This document shows positions 1 through 7,301 of a stretch of DNA of 64,000 nucleotides, piece after piece (position 1 is the stretch's first letter; every line of letters begins with the position of its first letter). Location: positions 124,001 to 188,000 of the forward strand of contig JANUBW010000011.1 in the NCBI GenBank assembly GCA_024809215.1. The letters are read 5' to 3'. The translations under genes were made by a program, and so were the position numbers. The notes beneath the pieces are model-generated. The model was given only the letters and a program-made list of their open reading frames with translations, ran no database searches and had not been told where the DNA came from. This stretch comes from Niastella sp. OAS944 (GTDB taxonomy: Bacteria; Bacteroidota; Bacteroidia; Chitinophagales; Chitinophagaceae).

Positions 1-98
1 AGCAATTCGTTACGGTATAATTCAGCGTATTGTCCTATCGATAGGTCGGTTTTGGTTTTCTCTGCTACTAAATCAACATTCCTTTCATCAGCAGTCAT
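1..98 (-). CDS. N-terminal fragment, possibly N-acylglucosamine 2-epimerase family
   Basis: The first 32 codons of a minus-strand gene that leaves the window on the left. The ATG lies at 98-96 and the reading frame begins MTADERNVDL and continues through SIGQYAELYRNEL. The segment QYAELYRNEL resembles the first helix of AGE/RenBP-type N-acylglucosamine 2-epimerases, which in related genomes often sit beside ROK regulators. That match rests on about 15 residues and is an inference. The gene is divergent from the ROK repressor at 276, so it is a plausible target of it. Confidence 0.4.
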   Translation of the reverse strand, partial: MTADERNVDLVAEKTKTDLSIGQYAELYRNEL

Positions 99-122
99 AG
101 TTCGGTAGTATTTAATTTATTT

Positions 123-130
123 TATCTTTG
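123..130 (+). promoter_or_regulatory. Putative -7 element of the ROK gene
   Basis: TATCTTTG matches the Bacteroidota sigma-A -7 consensus TAnnTTTG at every fixed position. It implies a start near 137 and an AT-rich leader of about 140 nt before the ATG at 276. No clear TTG -33 element is seen at the right distance. Confidence 0.4.
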
Positions 131-275
131 CTGAGTAAATTTATAATTATTTTTATTTAATAGAACTTAATTACTAAAATATTTTATTTACAAGATACCT
201 AGAACATCTTTTTCTTATTAAGAATCACTGAATTACCTTAGATAATTAAAAAAGTATTAAAAGCTTTATACCTCC

Positions 276-1508
276 ATGACTGGCCAGCAAAGCATTTTTG
301 AACTATTTTCGGATGAAACCACCTCGGGCGTTGCGTTTAAGAACAAAGCTTTAAAGCGTACGATCATCAATCACCTCGATGTTATCGGCAACACCACTAT
401 TACCGATCTGGCGCAGGCATTGAACATCAGCGTGCCTAAGATCACCAGCCTAATAAATGAGCTTATTAATGATGGATTGGTAAAGGATTACGGTAAGGTG
501 GATTCGAAAGGAGGGAGAAGGGCCAGTATGTACGGACTGGTTGCTGAGTCGGGCTTTTTTATTGGGGTAGACGTAAAGAATTACTATGTGAACCTGGGCC
601 TGCTCGATTTTAAAAAGAGCCTGGTATCGAGCGAAATGCATGTGCCTTTTGTGTTGGCCAACACCCAGGAATCGTACGACCAGCTTATAAAGATCATCCA
701 ACGTTTTATAGAAAATCTGTCGGTGCAAAGCCGGAATATCCTGGCAATGTGCGTGAACCTGTCGGGCCGCATCAACAGCGAAAGCGGTTACAGTTATAGT
801 TTCTTTCATTTTCATGAAGAACCGTTAAGCGCTACCATTGAAAAAACAACGGGCATTCGCACCTTTATCGAAAACGATTCGCGGGCCATGGCCTATGGCG
901 AATTTCACAATGGTATTGTGTGCGACGAAAAGAATGTGCTGTTTGTGAACCTCGATTACGGTATTGGTTTGGGTATTATGATCGATGGAAAGATCTATCG
1001 CGGCAAATCGGGTTTTGGCGGTGAGTTCGGACATATTCCATTATTCGCGAACGAGATCATTTGCCATTGCGGTAAGAAGGGCTGCCTCGAAACTGAAGCC
1101 AGCGGCCAGGCGCTGCTGCGTTTGTTCAAAGAAAAAATAGAACAGGGATCGTCGTCTTCCCTGCTGCAAAATCATAAACAGCCCGATGATTTGCGTTTGG
1201 CCGATATTATTCAGGCCACCAAAAATGAAGATGTTTTGAGCATTGAGCTTATTGCCGAAATAGGCGAAAAAATAGGCCGGGGCATATCGGTGATCATCAA
1301 TATTTTCAATCCAGAGCTGGTAATTCTCGGCGGCACCCTTGCCGAAACCGGCGATTATATACGGCTGCCCATACGCAGTGCACTGAACAAATACTCCCTC
1401 AGCCTGGTGAATAATGATACCCAGCTGGTTATGTCGAAACTGCATGAAAAGGCAGGTGTTATTGGCGGGTGTTTGATTGCCCGGGATAAGTTGTTGTCGA
1501 TGAGTTAG
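276..1508 (+). CDS. ROK family transcriptional repressor (NagC/XylR-like)
   Basis: A sugar-responsive repressor of 410 residues. Residues about 25-75 form a winged helix-turn-helix (TITDLAQALNISVPKITSLI), and residues about 90-405 form the ROK actin-like fold. The ROK zinc motif is intact: His253 and the CxCGxxGCxE cluster with Cys263, Cys265 and Cys270. The kinase-type catalytic segment is ENDSRA with Asp201 kept, but the long N-terminal DNA-binding domain marks it as a regulator rather than a glucokinase. It is divergent from a fragmentary gene at 1-98, which is a likely target. The ligand (free or N-acetylated sugar) cannot be read from sequence. Length and motifs are normal for NagC/Mlc-type proteins. 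Confidence 0.9.
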   Translation: MTGQQSIFELFSDETTSGVAFKNKALKRTIINHLDVIGNTTITDLAQALNISVPKITSLINELINDGLVKDYGKVDSKGGRRASMYGLVAESGFFIGVDVKNYYVNLGLLDFKKSLVSSEMHVPFVLANTQESYDQLIKIIQRFIENLSVQSRNILAMCVNLSGRINSESGYSYSFFHFHEEPLSATIEKTTGIRTFIENDSRAMAYGEFHNGIVCDEKNVLFVNLDYGIGLGIMIDGKIYRGKSGFGGEFGHIPLFANEIICHCGKKGCLETEASGQALLRLFKEKIEQGSSSSLLQNHKQPDDLRLADIIQATKNEDVLSIELIAEIGEKIGRGISVIINIFNPELVILGGTLAETGDYIRLPIRSALNKYSLSLVNNDTQLVMSKLHEKAGVIGGCLIARDKLLSMS

Positions 1509-1615
1509 TTCACAGTTCACAGTTCACAGTTCACAGTTCATAGTTCATAGTTTACAGTTTATAGTTCACAGTCGGGGCTCGCGGCAGGTTTCCAGTTACC
1601 AGTTTCCTGTTTCCG
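1509..1615. repeat. Heptamer-period repeat arrays after the ROK gene
   Basis: Immediately after the TAG stop lie nine uninterrupted 7-bp units of TTYAYAG (1509-1571; seven units read TTCACAG or TTCATAG). A second array of four units, GTTTCCA, GTTACCA, GTTTCCT and GTTTCCG, occupies 1588-1615. Between and after them are three copies of a GG(R)CTCGCGA-like motif (1575-1584, 1629-1639, 1685-1695). The rest of the gap to 1968 holds no convincing gene; short open frames at 1642-2078 look accidental. Confidence 0.8.
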
Positions 1616-1909
1616 GGTATTCAATTTCGGGACTCGCGATCATGCTCCGGTTTTTGGTTTGCCGTTCCCAGGTCCTTCAATTCCGGAGCTCGCGACTATT
1701 GGCTTCCGGGCTTACCATTTGTTTGGATCCACCCCACCGCGAAGGCACGAATGTTCGTATCTGCATTGTACCATTTTCAACAAGGTCAGGAAACGGGTGG
1801 GAAAACTTACGAGTTGACAAATGCGCGGCCTTCACTACCCTTCAGTAGATTTTAATCGCTTTCTCATAAAATTCTTCTTCACTTATGACTTATTCATAAA
1901 TATTATAAT

Positions 1910-1917
1910 TAAGTTTG
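1910..1917 (+). promoter_or_regulatory. Putative -7 element for the secreted protein gene
   Basis: TAAGTTTG is a perfect TAnnTTTG match inside a very AT-rich stretch, 52 bp before the ATG at 1969. It predicts a short leader of about 45 nt. Confidence 0.45.
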
Positions 1918-1968
1918 TTATAGTTAATAATATTTTTTATTTACTCACTCTATTTCATCCTAATTATT

Positions 1969-3183
1969 ATGAAACTGCTGAAGAAACGATCACTTTCCCC
2001 ATATATGTTGGCTTTAGTCGCTGCTCTGATGGCCCACGCTGCGGCAAAAGCGCAGGAAACGCCAACCCTGGATGCTGAAACAAATAAGAAACTATTGAAT
2101 GCTTCGCAAGGCGCCATAGTAGATCTGCCCGGCAGTATATTGACGGAGAAACTGCCTATGAATTCTTACCAGAAAATAGTGATGCCCGGGCCGCAATACC
2201 TCATCTCCGATGATCCTGAATATATTCGGGTGCCCGAGGCCATTGCCTTTCGTGAGGCGGTAGAGCCTGGCACCGTTCGTTTCTATTTATATAATGTAAA
2301 CGGTGTAAAAGAGCCGCAAAAGATCAACACCAAAATAATAGCAGTTATAAAAAATACCGGCAAAGCGCCCATGCACCTGCGCATGCTTAAATTCTCTTCT
2401 CAAAAACCAACCACCAGTTATTTCTATGCCGGCAAACAGGGACTGGCCGATTTCTTTGCATCAACTCCTCAAACCACTTTCCGCACCATTCAACCTGGTA
2501 GTGTTGTAGCCATTGACCCTGCACAGGAAAAATTCACTGTGAAATACGATGAACTGGTACATGGCATTTATGAATTTGTAATTGATCAACCCGGTGAAGT
2601 GAGTGTGTTGCAAACGAGCCCGTCAACATCAACGACAGCGGCTTTTGCCCGCATCACCAATGTATTACCCGGTAAAAGTCAAAGCGGTGCCGGCCGTGGT
2701 ATTTTTGGTGTAAGCAATTATCGGCTGTTAACCCAAAACACAATCGATACAAAAAATGGCGTATCGCAGATCATTGTAGCCGATGGCAAACAAGATACCT
2801 GGGTATTGGGTAAAGAAAGCACCAGCGGCAGAATAGCAACGCTGGCTGGTAACTATGGTGTGATGTATAATATGGAGATAAAATGGAAAAGCACCGATGG
2901 ACGTGGACTTGCACTGGTTACCTGGAACTCACGCAGCGATAACGGCCAGTGGTGTGGCGCTATGGCCAATACTATGGTGGTTAGCAAAGGAAAATTCAAA
3001 GACGGCATTATACAATTACCTTCCGATAAACTGGTAACGAAAAAAGCGCCGGAAGCGGTGCTGGTACAGGTATTTCCACCGGCTGCAAACGGCGAAGAGC
3101 AAACGATCAAGCTCACTTATTCGCCACCAGGCGCCTCCTGCTTACCTACTCCGCTGATATTTATTCCTGTTACAATGGAATAA
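1969..3183 (+). CDS. Secreted protein of unknown function
   Basis: A 404-residue protein with a clear Sec signal peptide: positive MKLLKKR, a hydrophobic run LALVAALMAHAAA, and probable cleavage after AKAQ near residue 29. The mature part looks beta-rich, with polar, Gly/Pro-broken strands, no transmembrane segment and no catalytic motif I recognise. A late Cys (CLPTP, about residue 391) is isolated. There is no T9SS C-terminal domain and no lipobox, so the periplasm is the likely place. It stands alone between a TAAGTTTG promoter and a strong terminator, so it is probably a monocistronic unit. I do not recognise the family and assign no function. Confidence 0.85.
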   Translation: MKLLKKRSLSPYMLALVAALMAHAAAKAQETPTLDAETNKKLLNASQGAIVDLPGSILTEKLPMNSYQKIVMPGPQYLISDDPEYIRVPEAIAFREAVEPGTVRFYLYNVNGVKEPQKINTKIIAVIKNTGKAPMHLRMLKFSSQKPTTSYFYAGKQGLADFFASTPQTTFRTIQPGSVVAIDPAQEKFTVKYDELVHGIYEFVIDQPGEVSVLQTSPSTSTTAAFARITNVLPGKSQSGAGRGIFGVSNYRLLTQNTIDTKNGVSQIIVADGKQDTWVLGKESTSGRIATLAGNYGVMYNMEIKWKSTDGRGLALVTWNSRSDNGQWCGAMANTMVVSKGKFKDGIIQLPSDKLVTKKAPEAVLVQVFPPAANGEEQTIKLTYSPPGASCLPTPLIFIPVTME

Positions 3184-3206
3184 TTATTACGTCATGATAA
3201 ATGAAG

Positions 3207-3228
3207 AGCCCCGCCAATGAGCGGGGTT
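3207..3228. terminator. Rho-independent terminator
   Basis: Stem AGCCCCGC / GCGGGGTT with a 6-nt loop, followed by TCTTTGTTT. It lies 24 bp past the stop of the secreted protein gene and before the convergent Kelch gene. Confidence 0.75.
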
Positions 3229-3246
3229 CTTTGTTTATGTATTGTG

Positions 3247-4284
3247 TTAATCGCCTTCTACTTTTGAAACAAAGGGATTGAACTCAAACATATTGTCCAT
3301 ATAAAGCGTACCATTATTACCCGTTAGTACAAAACAACGGTCCTTTACCACAAAGGCCACCGCGCCGGTGCGGGGTTTATTTTCGAAACCAGTAAATTCA
3401 GTCCAGGTATCGGTATCGGCTTTATATCCCCAGGTGCTGGTAACATAAGCGCCGTTTTCACCGGTAGCAATAAAGGCGTAACCACCTTGCACAAAAGCCA
3501 CTGCATTCTGGCGAATAATGGAAGTATACCTGTCGTCGTACGATTCATTACTGTAATTATACAGCGGACGTTTGGTTGTCCATTTATTGGCCGGCGGCGG
3601 ATCGTACTGATACAACTCTTTTTGAATTTCGCTACTGCTGTTAATGCCGGTAACCATATATCCTTTATTGTCTAATGTAAAGGCAACTGCAGCGCGGGTT
3701 TTGCTAGGGAAGCTTGCTCTTTCAGTCCATTGTTGGCCTTTAGGCTGCGAAGGGTCAAACTCCCAGGTATCGTTAAAAGCTTTACGGCCATTGGTGCCGC
3801 CGCACACATATGCTTTTCCGTTGATTACAAAAGCTGTTGCATCATAACGAACATCGCCGGGCATGGCATCTTTTTCGATCCAGGTTTTGGCAATGGGATC
3901 GTATTCCCAAAAATCGTGCATAAGCATTTTGTCGTTGTACCCGGTACCAATGTATCCTTTACCATTAATAGCAAAAGCAACACTGCCATTGCGGGGCTGG
4001 CTGGGCAGAGATGTTACCTGGGTCCAGTTGTTGTTATCAACATCGTAGGCAAACATATCGTTATAGGCGCCGCCATTATATGTCGACGTGCCCGTTAACA
4101 CATATGCCGTGTTATTAATAACAAAGGCTGCGGCTTCACTTCGTGTGTCGCCTTTGAAATCGGCGGCAACATGCCAGTTACCAGAAAGTTCGGTAGAAGA
4201 AGATGGATCTCTTTTACAAGAAGAATAGATCACTAAAGTGCAAAGCAATGCATAGCGTACAGGTTTCACGTACACACTTTTCAT
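3247..4284 (-). CDS. Kelch-repeat lipoprotein
   Basis: 345 residues. The N-terminus is a lipoprotein signal ending in VIYSSC, with Cys23 as the lipidated residue. The rest is about six Kelch blades, each with a core like AFVINGKAYVCGG followed by W-x-x-x-x-x-P (examples: AFAINGKGYIGTG, AFTLDNKGYMVTG, AFVVKDRCFVLTG). This predicts a six-bladed beta-propeller anchored in the outer or inner membrane. Relatives include NanM-type mutarotases and many Bacteroidota proteins of unknown ligand. No extra catalytic domain is fused. It converges with the gene at 1969 and is divergent from the VOC gene. Substrate unknown. Confidence 0.85.
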   Translation of the reverse strand: MKSVYVKPVRYALLCTLVIYSSCKRDPSSSTELSGNWHVAADFKGDTRSEAAAFVINNTAYVLTGTSTYNGGAYNDMFAYDVDNNNWTQVTSLPSQPRNGSVAFAINGKGYIGTGYNDKMLMHDFWEYDPIAKTWIEKDAMPGDVRYDATAFVINGKAYVCGGTNGRKAFNDTWEFDPSQPKGQQWTERASFPSKTRAAVAFTLDNKGYMVTGINSSSEIQKELYQYDPPPANKWTTKRPLYNYSNESYDDRYTSIIRQNAVAFVQGGYAFIATGENGAYVTSTWGYKADTDTWTEFTGFENKPRTGAVAFVVKDRCFVLTGNNGTLYMDNMFEFNPFVSKVEGD

Positions 4285-4389
4285 GAGTAAAATGTTTTAT
4301 TGTTTTAGACAGGTATACCACACCTTGACAAAAACGTTGCATAAAACACTTGCCCCGGAGCGCTAAGTTGTTCCTAAAATCGATTAAAT

Positions 4390-4419
4390 GGGGTTTGGGG
4401 CGGATGGGAGGGGTTGGGG
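4390..4419 (+). other. G-quadruplex-like G-tract cluster
   Basis: Five G-runs of lengths 4, 4, 3, 4 and 4, separated by loops of 3, 5, 1 and 2 nt, on the plus strand. They stand between the divergent Kelch and VOC genes in an otherwise AT-rich spacer. Confidence 0.5.
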
Positions 4420-4560
4420 AGTCTATCAACCTCATAAATTACCGTACTTTTATACTATCTATTAACCTGCACGGTTCCCTGATTTGTACGCTGATTCTTA
4501 AAACGGAAATCAAACACCGGAAGCCTGGCTAAAGCTTTGCTTCCAGAAAAATCAGATGGT

Positions 4561-4938
4561 ATGAAAATCAGACTAACCAGCATTTACGTTGAGGACACGT
4601 TTAAGGCATTTACCTTTTACACGGAAGTATTGGGATTTATGCAACGTTATTATTTGCCAGATGGCTATCTGGCTATTGTGGCCTCACCTGAGGAACCCAA
4701 TGGCACCGGTCTATTGCTTGAACCAAACAGCAACCCCATTGCATCTACTTACCAGAAAGCTTTGTACGATGCAAATATTGCGGTGATCATTTTTAGTGTA
4801 AACAACATAGAGGAAGAGTACGAACGCCTTAAAAGTAAAGGGGTAGTATTTACAAAAGAACCTACCAATACCGACTGGGGCATTGAAGCCGTGTTTGATG
4901 ACACCTGCGGTAATCTGATACAATTGCTTCAGCTATAA
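4561..4938 (+). CDS. VOC (glyoxalase/bleomycin-resistance) superfamily protein
   Basis: 125 residues from the ATG at 4561; an upstream in-frame TTG at 4537 is a less likely start because the family fold begins at MKIRLTSIYV. Two beta-alpha-beta-beta-beta modules are visible: the first around IYVEDTFKAFTFYTEVLGF, the second around AVIIFSVNNIEEEYERLKSK ending in FDDTCGNLIQLLQ. The DTCGNLIQL end is the usual VOC metal-ligand strand, although the ligand-bearing Glu is replaced by Gln. Function could be lyase, dioxygenase or resistance-type binding and cannot be told from sequence. It is a single gene. Confidence 0.85.
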   Translation: MKIRLTSIYVEDTFKAFTFYTEVLGFMQRYYLPDGYLAIVASPEEPNGTGLLLEPNSNPIASTYQKALYDANIAVIIFSVNNIEEEYERLKSKGVVFTKEPTNTDWGIEAVFDDTCGNLIQLLQL

Positions 4939-5093
4939 AATTCTACAACATATATGAATAGCCGCGGGGCCAGGCATCCTTTATTCCCAATTCCTTCCTT
5001 ACATATTCTGTGTTAAGTGTTTTTGAAGCCTTTTGCGTTAAGCATTTAGCTTTCGTACCTTTAAGGATAGAATGGGATAAATGGATAAAAAGG

Positions 5094-5885
5094 ATGCATA
5101 TGTTGAAAGTTTTATCAATACAAATAGCCGACAGCATTGATATTAAACAATTTAAGACTGTGTTTAAGGCCGAGTTGTTGCACGAGGATTCTGACGAATT
5201 GTTTTACCGGGTTAAGTCGAACCCACAAAAGTTTGCCTATATTTTTAAATACGGCATTGTAAGCCTGTTAAGTTATAACGAGGTGGAAACGATGGCATTT
5301 ATTCAGGCCATTACCCCCTATTGTAAGAACCCGCTTGAACAGCATATAAGCGATGAATTTGACATTGAAGTAAATGCAGGCCGCAATAAACTTGGTTATA
5401 ATAAAATTGAGATCGAGAACGCTACCACCGATAGTCTTCGGCTTATTATGCTGAATGTTTCGCAATCGGTTGCATTAGATCATTTCAGTCAGCAAACCAA
5501 TTTATTGTTAGAAGAAACAACCCGGCACACCCAAATACTGGAACGCAAAGGGCGGCTCGATCTTTCGGGCACCAATCTGAAAAAATTCATTGGACGTACG
5601 CTTAATCTTAAAAACCGCATCGAAGCCAATTTGTATATCTTCGATTCACCAGAAGAAACCTGGGAAGATGAAGAACTGAACCGGCTCGATCTTGGCCTTA
5701 AAAAGACATTCGACTTACAGGCCCGTTTTAGAACTATTCGGGAAGGGTTGGAAATTGTTAAGGAAAACCTCGACCTGTTTAAAGATCTGCTTCAATACAG
5801 GAATAGCATAGTGCTGGAGTGGATCATTATAATACTGATACTGGTAGAAGTGATCAATTTATTCATTGAGAAACTTATGAAATAG
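5094..5885 (+). CDS. RMD1/DUF155 family protein with C-terminal membrane anchor
   Basis: About 263 residues from the ATG at 5094 (a second ATG at 5100 is equally possible; the frame stays open upstream but without an ATG). The central region matches the DUF155/RMD1 family known from yeast Rmd1/Rmd8 and mitochondrial RMND1: a beta-alpha N-terminal part with FAYIFKYGIVSLL, then a helical part with ALDHFSQQTNLLLEET, GTNLKKFIGRTLNLKNRI and LQYRNSIVLEW. The last 20 residues (IIIILILVEVINLFIEK) form a membrane helix. Bacterial members are uncharacterised; the mitochondrial ones support translation. It is a single gene ended by a strong terminator. Confidence 0.8.
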   Translation: MHMLKVLSIQIADSIDIKQFKTVFKAELLHEDSDELFYRVKSNPQKFAYIFKYGIVSLLSYNEVETMAFIQAITPYCKNPLEQHISDEFDIEVNAGRNKLGYNKIEIENATTDSLRLIMLNVSQSVALDHFSQQTNLLLEETTRHTQILERKGRLDLSGTNLKKFIGRTLNLKNRIEANLYIFDSPEETWEDEELNRLDLGLKKTFDLQARFRTIREGLEIVKENLDLFKDLLQYRNSIVLEWIIIILILVEVINLFIEKLMK

Positions 5886-5928
5886 CCGGAAACGACGAAA
5901 CATCATTACAGTCTCCTGCTAAAAAAAA

Positions 5929-5955
5929 AGAGCCCCGATTCATCATCGGGGCTCT
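5929..5955. terminator. Bidirectional terminator
   Basis: Perfect 11-bp stem AGAGCCCCGAT / ATCGGGGCTCT with a 5-nt loop, an A9 tract on the left and T-rich sequence on the right. It serves the converging RMD1-like and SET-domain genes. Confidence 0.9.
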
Positions 5956-5959
5956 CTGT

Positions 5960-6574
5960 TTATGCTAATACTTTTTTACTTTTTACCTTTTTCTTTGCCA
6001 CTTTTCCGTTCACTTTTTTACCATTCACTTTCGTTCCATTCACCTTGGTGGCTTTTCCGTTTACCTTCTTGCCATTGGTAGTTTTACCATTTACCTTCTT
6101 GCCGTTGGTAGCTGTACCATTTACTTTAGCACCATTAGCAAGCAGTTTCTTTTTCTCTTTTTCATCGATACGGATGTTATGGCGTATCACCTGCCAGTAT
6201 TCGGGACCATAGCCTACGAAGATCTCACCACCGGCTGGAATATCTTTAGTTGCTTCAATAAATACACGCACCCCTTCTTCTACATACTCAGCATTGTTGT
6301 TTAAATCTTTAACACGCTGCAAACCCCGTGCGTCGTTGGCATAGCGGGCCAGGGCCTTTTTATCGTTCAAAGCATCGATAACAAAATTCCGCTTAACATA
6401 ATAGATATAAGGGCTTTCGTCTTCGTCTTTCTGCACTTCTTTCCAGGTCCTTGTTCTGCCTTTATACTCTACAATACGGGTTCCTTTAGGAATGAATTTT
6501 TTGGTAAATAATCCTTTTCCAGCGTTGGGTAAGGTGGATGTTTTAACGTACAACTGTTTCTCCAGGAATGCCAT
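5960..6574 (-). CDS. SET-domain protein with lysine-rich KVNG-repeat tail
   Basis: 204 residues. Residues about 5-130 are a SET domain, the fold of protein-lysine methyltransferases: GKGLFTKKFIPKGTRIVEYKG, then RYANDARG (in place of the usual RFxNHS), then GGEIFVGYGPEYW at the C-terminal motif. From about residue 145 the protein changes to a low-complexity tail of short KVNG, NGKK and TNGK units ending in KKKVKSKK, resembling histone-H1-like tails. Such a tail could bind nucleic acid or be a methylation substrate; this is inference. SET proteins of this small type occur across bacteria and their targets are mostly unknown. Single gene with its own terminator. Confidence 0.85.
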   Translation of the reverse strand: MAFLEKQLYVKTSTLPNAGKGLFTKKFIPKGTRIVEYKGRTRTWKEVQKDEDESPYIYYVKRNFVIDALNDKKALARYANDARGLQRVKDLNNNAEYVEEGVRVFIEATKDIPAGGEIFVGYGPEYWQVIRHNIRIDEKEKKKLLANGAKVNGTATNGKKVNGKTTNGKKVNGKATKVNGTKVNGKKVNGKVAKKKVKSKKVLA

Positions 6575-7234
6575 TCAATAAATAAATAAGTAGTTTAAAA
6601 GATGCTTTTACTATAAATCAAAACCAACAGGCCATTAACCGTACTATATATTGGTTTATTGTGTGAATTACGATAATATTCCGTTTGCCAGTAACCGAAA
6701 TCCTAAAAATTTAACAGGCGCCGAAGATAAGAACTAAAGTTAAATTTTTTACATGCCGTAATTATCTAACCTGCATATTCTCATCCACTACCGGCAAAAA
6801 GATCAATTTCTGTTTCAGGCAACATCGTTTGCTCAAGACAAAAAATACTGCGTTTTGTTGCCGGCAACGTTCCCGGAATTTGATCTGCGCCAATTATGAC
6901 CATACCTACATCAATAGCTTTACACCTTTCAATTGGCGGGCCACAAACGATAGGATCCAGACTTTTACCCCACGAACATCAATACAAATTTACACTTACC
7001 GCTCTTTACACACTTCACTCATCGGTTTTCTCCCACCTACCCTTCACGGAATTTAATCACCAGGGAAAGTTTCCATTTGGCTCAGCTTGCTAAAATGTTA
7101 ATTGTAAGCCAGTTACATTTTGGCCTACCAATATCGCTTTTACTGATAATAATAATCACACCACCTTTGATGCTACCTCAACTTCGGCAACTCCTTCAAC
7201 AAAATGTAGTTGACGAGTTGACAAGGTTACATAA
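6575..7234. other. Long intergenic region, no gene recognised
   Basis: About 660 bp between the divergent start of the SET gene and the terminator of the GH127 gene. It is AT-rich near the SET gene and holds several short open frames (6829-7442, plus strand) without start signals or protein-like composition. A two-unit 8-bp repeat (GTTGACGA, GTTGACAA) lies at 7209-7224. Confidence 0.5.
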
Positions 7235-7264
7235 AAAGGCCTCCCGATATACCGGGAGGCCTTT
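7235..7264 (-). terminator. Terminator of the GH127 gene
   Basis: Perfect 12-bp stem AAAGGCCTCCCG / CGGGAGGCCTTT with a 6-nt loop, followed on the minus strand by a T-rich tail. It lies 38 bp past the stop codon at 7302. Confidence 0.9.
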
Positions 7265-7301
7265 CCTTTATCAACCATATCAACTTTATTACCTTTTCGA
7301 C

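Noticed and set aside
1642-2078. Two plus-strand open frames before the secreted protein gene
   Set aside because: They cover repeat DNA and the AT-rich promoter, and one overlaps the true signal-peptide start in another frame.
6792-6920. 39-codon minus-strand frame starting MVIIGADQIP
   Set aside because: Too short and without terminator, promoter or family support.
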